DNA of 8,910 nucleotides from Acidobacteriota bacterium (lineage in GTDB: Bacteria; Actinomycetota; Acidimicrobiia; Acidimicrobiales; SHLQ01): contig JADFOM010000085.1 of assembly GCA_022562835.1 (NCBI GenBank), positions 1 to 8,910 of the forward strand, written 5' to 3'. The number at the start of each line of letters is the position of its first letter. Positions within the stretch are counted from its first letter, which is position 1. Below are positions 6,625-8,910 of this stretch, in pieces. The notes beneath the pieces were generated by a model that did not search any database, was not told the origin of the DNA, and saw only the letters and a list, made by a program, of their open reading frames with translations. A program made the position numbers and the translations under genes.

Positions 6625-6691
6625 ACGCACTTCTACCACAGGGACTCTGCCCGCTACGTTTGCAGCACGAGTGACATGGGAGGTTGAGGAT
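6625..6691. promoter_or_regulatory. Divergent intergenic region between the minus-strand operon and the sulfatase
   Basis: This 67-base gap is the only place where a promoter for the first minus-strand gene could lie outside coding sequence, and it must also serve the plus-strand sulfatase unless promoters sit inside genes. On the plus strand TACGTT (6655-6660) fits a TAnnnT -10 element, with a poor -35 candidate TTCTAC (6631-6636) at 18-base spacing. No convincing pair is visible on the minus strand, and I see no clear inverted-repeat operator. Confidence 0.4.
6678..6683 (+). promoter_or_regulatory. Ribosome binding site of the sulfatase
   Basis: GGGAGG lies 8 bases before ATG at 6692. It fixes the start of the sulfatase, which otherwise has no upstream Met that would keep the usual N-terminus. 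Confidence 0.8.
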
Positions 6692-8910
6692 ATGAGAATC
6701 GATGAGCAGTGGAACGGCACGATTGGCGACACCCTCGCAGAGTCAGAACCGCACTGGCCATCGCGCCCTCATCCAGGCGAGGACGCACCGAACGTGGTCA
6801 TCGTATTGTTCGACGACCTCGGCTTTGCGCATCTCGGTTGCTACGGATCGACCCTCGACACGCCCCGCGTCGACGCGATTGCCGGGAAGGGTCTTCGCTA
6901 CACGAACTTTCACACGACCCCGTTGTGTTCACCGACCCGGGCCGCACTACTGACCGGCCGCAATCACCACAGTGTCGGAATGCGCGCTGTGGCCAACTTC
7001 AACACCGGATTCCCGCACATGACAGGGGAAATTTCGCCGCAGGCGGCGACGATGGCCGAGGTGCTGAGCGACGAGGGGTACGCGACGTTCTGCGTCGGCA
7101 AGTGGCATCTCTGCCAGATGGCGGACGCCTCGGCCGCGGGACCCTTCGACAACTGGCCGCTTCAGCGTGGCTTCGACCGGTTCTATGGGTTCTTGCAAGG
7201 CGAGACCGATCATTTCTCGCCAGAGCTGACCTACGACAACCATCACATCGAGCCCCCGCGCAGCGCCGAGGAGGGCTATCACTTCACCGAGGACATGACG
7301 GACAAGGCAATCGAGTTCATTCATGACTCGAAGTCGATCCGTCCCGATCGGCCAGTCTTCCTCTACTACGCGCTCGGCGCTGTGCACGCACCACATCAAG
7401 CGCCTGCCGAATACCTTGAGCGTCAACGTGGAAGGTTCGACGAAGGTTGGGATGTGGCACGTGAGCGCTGGTTCGCCCGCCAGCTCGCCGACGGCATCAT
7501 TCCGAAAGGCACCGAACTGGCGCCGCGCAACCCGGGGGTCGACGCGTGGGACGACATGGGTGAGAATCAGCGTCGCCTTGCCGTCGCCCTGCAGGAGGCG
7601 TTCGCGGCGTTTCTAGAGCACACCGACACCCAGATCGGCCGCCTTGTAGATGCACTCGAAAATCTTGGAGAGCTCGACAACACGTTGTTGATCATCGCTT
7701 CGGACAACGGTGCCAGTCAGGAGGGAGGGCCATTCGGTGTGCTGCACGAGATGAAGTTTTTCAATGGCATCCTGGAATCCCCCGACGAGGCGGTCGCGCA
7801 CCTCGACGACATCGGCGGTCCGCATAGTCACAGCAACTATCCGTGGGGCTGGGCCCAGGCGGGTAATACACCGAACAAGTGGTACAAGCAGAACACCCAC
7901 GGCGGCGGCATCCGCGATCCGTTGATCGTTCATTGGCCAAACGGCATTGCGGCAGCGGGTGAGATGCGTCATCAGTTTCATCACGTCTCCGACATCGCCC
8001 CAACGATCTATGACGTGCTCGATATCGAAACCCCGAGCGTCTACCGGGGCATAGACCAGCTTCCGGTCACAGGTACATCGCTGCGCTACAGCTGGGATGC
8101 GGCCGACGAGCCGAGCCACAAGAAGGTCCAGTACTTCGAAATGGGTGGCCATCGCGGAATCTACGCCGATGGTTGGAAGGCCGTAACCCGGCATGAACAG
8201 AGGGCCGCTTTCGACGAGGACGTCTGGGAGCTCTACCACCTCGCCGAAGACTTCTCCGAGTGCCATGACCTAGCCAAAGAGATGCCCGACAAGCTGGCGG
8301 AGATGGTCGAGCTGTGGTGGAGCGAAGCCAGAACACATGGTGTGCTACCGCTCGACGATCGTCTCATAGAACTGTTCGCCGCCCGCTGGGGGTTTGGCAC
8401 ACCTCACCACGAATACCGCTACACCTACCGACCGCCGATGTCACACATGCCCGCCGAGGCAGCCGCCTCGGTAGGTGGTCGAAGTTTCACGATGGAGGCG
8501 CAGATAGAGCGCAAGGCCGGCCAGGGCGGCGTGCTGTTCGCAACCGGCACAGAGAACTCAGGCATCAGCTTCTTCCTCGATGGCGACACGCTGGTGTTCG
8601 ACTACAACGCGTTCGACGATCACACAGTGGCCGAATCGACCAGCGCTGTGCCGGGCGGTCAAAGCACGGTTGGTGTGCGTTTCGAACGCAACCGCGGCAC
8701 CGCGATCGCCACGCTGCTGATCGACGGCGCGGATGTCGGCAGCGCCGAGATTCCCAAGACTATGCGCATGATGTCCAGCGTTGGTGCCGACGTCGGCATG
8801 GACCGCGGCTCCGCGGTCAGCCGGGCCTACAAGTCCCCCAATCCCTTCGAGGGAACACTCTCCAGACTCGACATCGAGGTGCAGCCGACCCGCACCGAGC
8901 GCGAAGCGCT
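6692..8910 (+). CDS. Arylsulfatase (sulfatase family, formylglycine-dependent), 3' end beyond the window
   Basis: Sulfatases hydrolyse sulfate esters using a formylglycine made from an active-site Cys. The frame runs from ATG 6692 with no stop to the window end, giving 739 complete codons. Visible active-site elements are metal-binding Asp41-Asp42 (VLFDDLG), Cys79 in CSPTR, Lys137 and His139 in VGKWHL, His232 in AVHAPH, Asp338-Asn339 in ASDNGAS, and Lys399 in YKQNTH. CSPTR fits the formylglycine signature C-x-P-x-R, so a formylglycine-generating enzyme must be encoded elsewhere. No signal peptide is seen, so the enzyme is probably cytosolic, as in large mycobacterial-type arylsulfatases of about 750-800 residues. 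Residues after about 550 form the beta-rich C-terminal domain of this type, so little is missing. Where relatives usually have EGG after the Lys/His motif, this protein has GGG (Gly404). It is divergent from the operon. The substrate is unknown. Confidence 0.94.
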   Translation, partial: MRIDEQWNGTIGDTLAESEPHWPSRPHPGEDAPNVVIVLFDDLGFAHLGCYGSTLDTPRVDAIAGKGLRYTNFHTTPLCSPTRAALLTGRNHHSVGMRAVANFNTGFPHMTGEISPQAATMAEVLSDEGYATFCVGKWHLCQMADASAAGPFDNWPLQRGFDRFYGFLQGETDHFSPELTYDNHHIEPPRSAEEGYHFTEDMTDKAIEFIHDSKSIRPDRPVFLYYALGAVHAPHQAPAEYLERQRGRFDEGWDVARERWFARQLADGIIPKGTELAPRNPGVDAWDDMGENQRRLAVALQEAFAAFLEHTDTQIGRLVDALENLGELDNTLLIIASDNGASQEGGPFGVLHEMKFFNGILESPDEAVAHLDDIGGPHSHSNYPWGWAQAGNTPNKWYKQNTHGGGIRDPLIVHWPNGIAAAGEMRHQFHHVSDIAPTIYDVLDIETPSVYRGIDQLPVTGTSLRYSWDAADEPSHKKVQYFEMGGHRGIYADGWKAVTRHEQRAAFDEDVWELYHLAEDFSECHDLAKEMPDKLAEMVELWWSEARTHGVLPLDDRLIELFAARWGFGTPHHEYRYTYRPPMSHMPAEAAASVGGRSFTMEAQIERKAGQGGVLFATGTENSGISFFLDGDTLVFDYNAFDDHTVAESTSAVPGGQSTVGVRFERNRGTAIATLLIDGADVGSAEIPKTMRMMSSVGADVGMDRGSAVSRAYKSPNPFEGTLSRLDIEVQPTRTEREA

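Noticed and set aside
6625..6732. Upstream extension of the NIPSNAP gene to 6732
   Set aside because: It would overlap the divergent sulfatase start and put 36 unrelated residues before the conserved FVEMRTY N-terminus.
6709..7326. A 205-codon plus-strand frame, Arg-rich
   Set aside because: It is in another frame of the sulfatase, which has all catalytic motifs in its own frame with no frameshift.
7613..8266. A 217-codon minus-strand frame
   Set aside because: It is antisense to the sulfatase, with no recognisable domain and no independent ribosome binding site or spacing support.

Overview
This is a GC-rich window of bacterial chromosome, most likely from an actinobacterium. Acidimicrobiia or a mycobacterial relative would fit, but that is inference. 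The support is the G/C bias at third codon positions, the use of GTG and TTG starts, a deazaflavin (F420)-dependent oxidoreductase, a large cytosolic arylsulfatase of the type common in mycobacteria and relatives, and a Ser-rich triplet-repeat protein of a kind I recall from actinobacterial genomes. I see no rRNA, tRNA, CRISPR array, insertion sequence, integrase or phage gene.

Layout. (1) 1-1059, plus strand: a thiolase that lacks only its N-terminus at the window edge. (2) 1060-1157: a short convergent spacer with an imperfect direct repeat. (3) 1158-6624, minus strand: seven genes packed head to tail. In transcription order they are a NIPSNAP-family protein, a small TfoX/YjbR-like protein, an MFS exporter-type transporter, a thiamine-diphosphate (ThDP) enzyme of the acetolactate synthase/benzoylformate decarboxylase superfamily, a small membrane-anchored protein with Ser at nearly every third residue, a lipoprotein alpha/beta hydrolase and an F420-dependent nitroreductase-family protein. 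The gaps are 13, 2, 30, 3, -4 and 44 bases, so this looks like a single operon. (4) 6625-6691: a 67-base divergent spacer. (5) 6692-8910, plus strand: a large arylsulfatase, still open at the window end, with all main catalytic motifs of the family.

How the parts may work together. Thiolase, ThDP enzyme, F420 oxidoreductase, ester hydrolase, MFS transporter and sulfatase together read as an accessory catabolic or detoxifying neighbourhood acting on small organic or sulfated compounds. Nothing in the sequence names a substrate, and the ThDP enzyme has no ilvN or ilvC beside it that would make it a biosynthetic acetolactate synthase. The least ordinary element is the pair at 1652-3015. A 122-residue protein, built mainly from 26 consecutive x-Ser-x triplets plus a C-terminal hydrophobic segment, overlaps the TTG start of a lipoprotein hydrolase by four bases, which suggests translational coupling.
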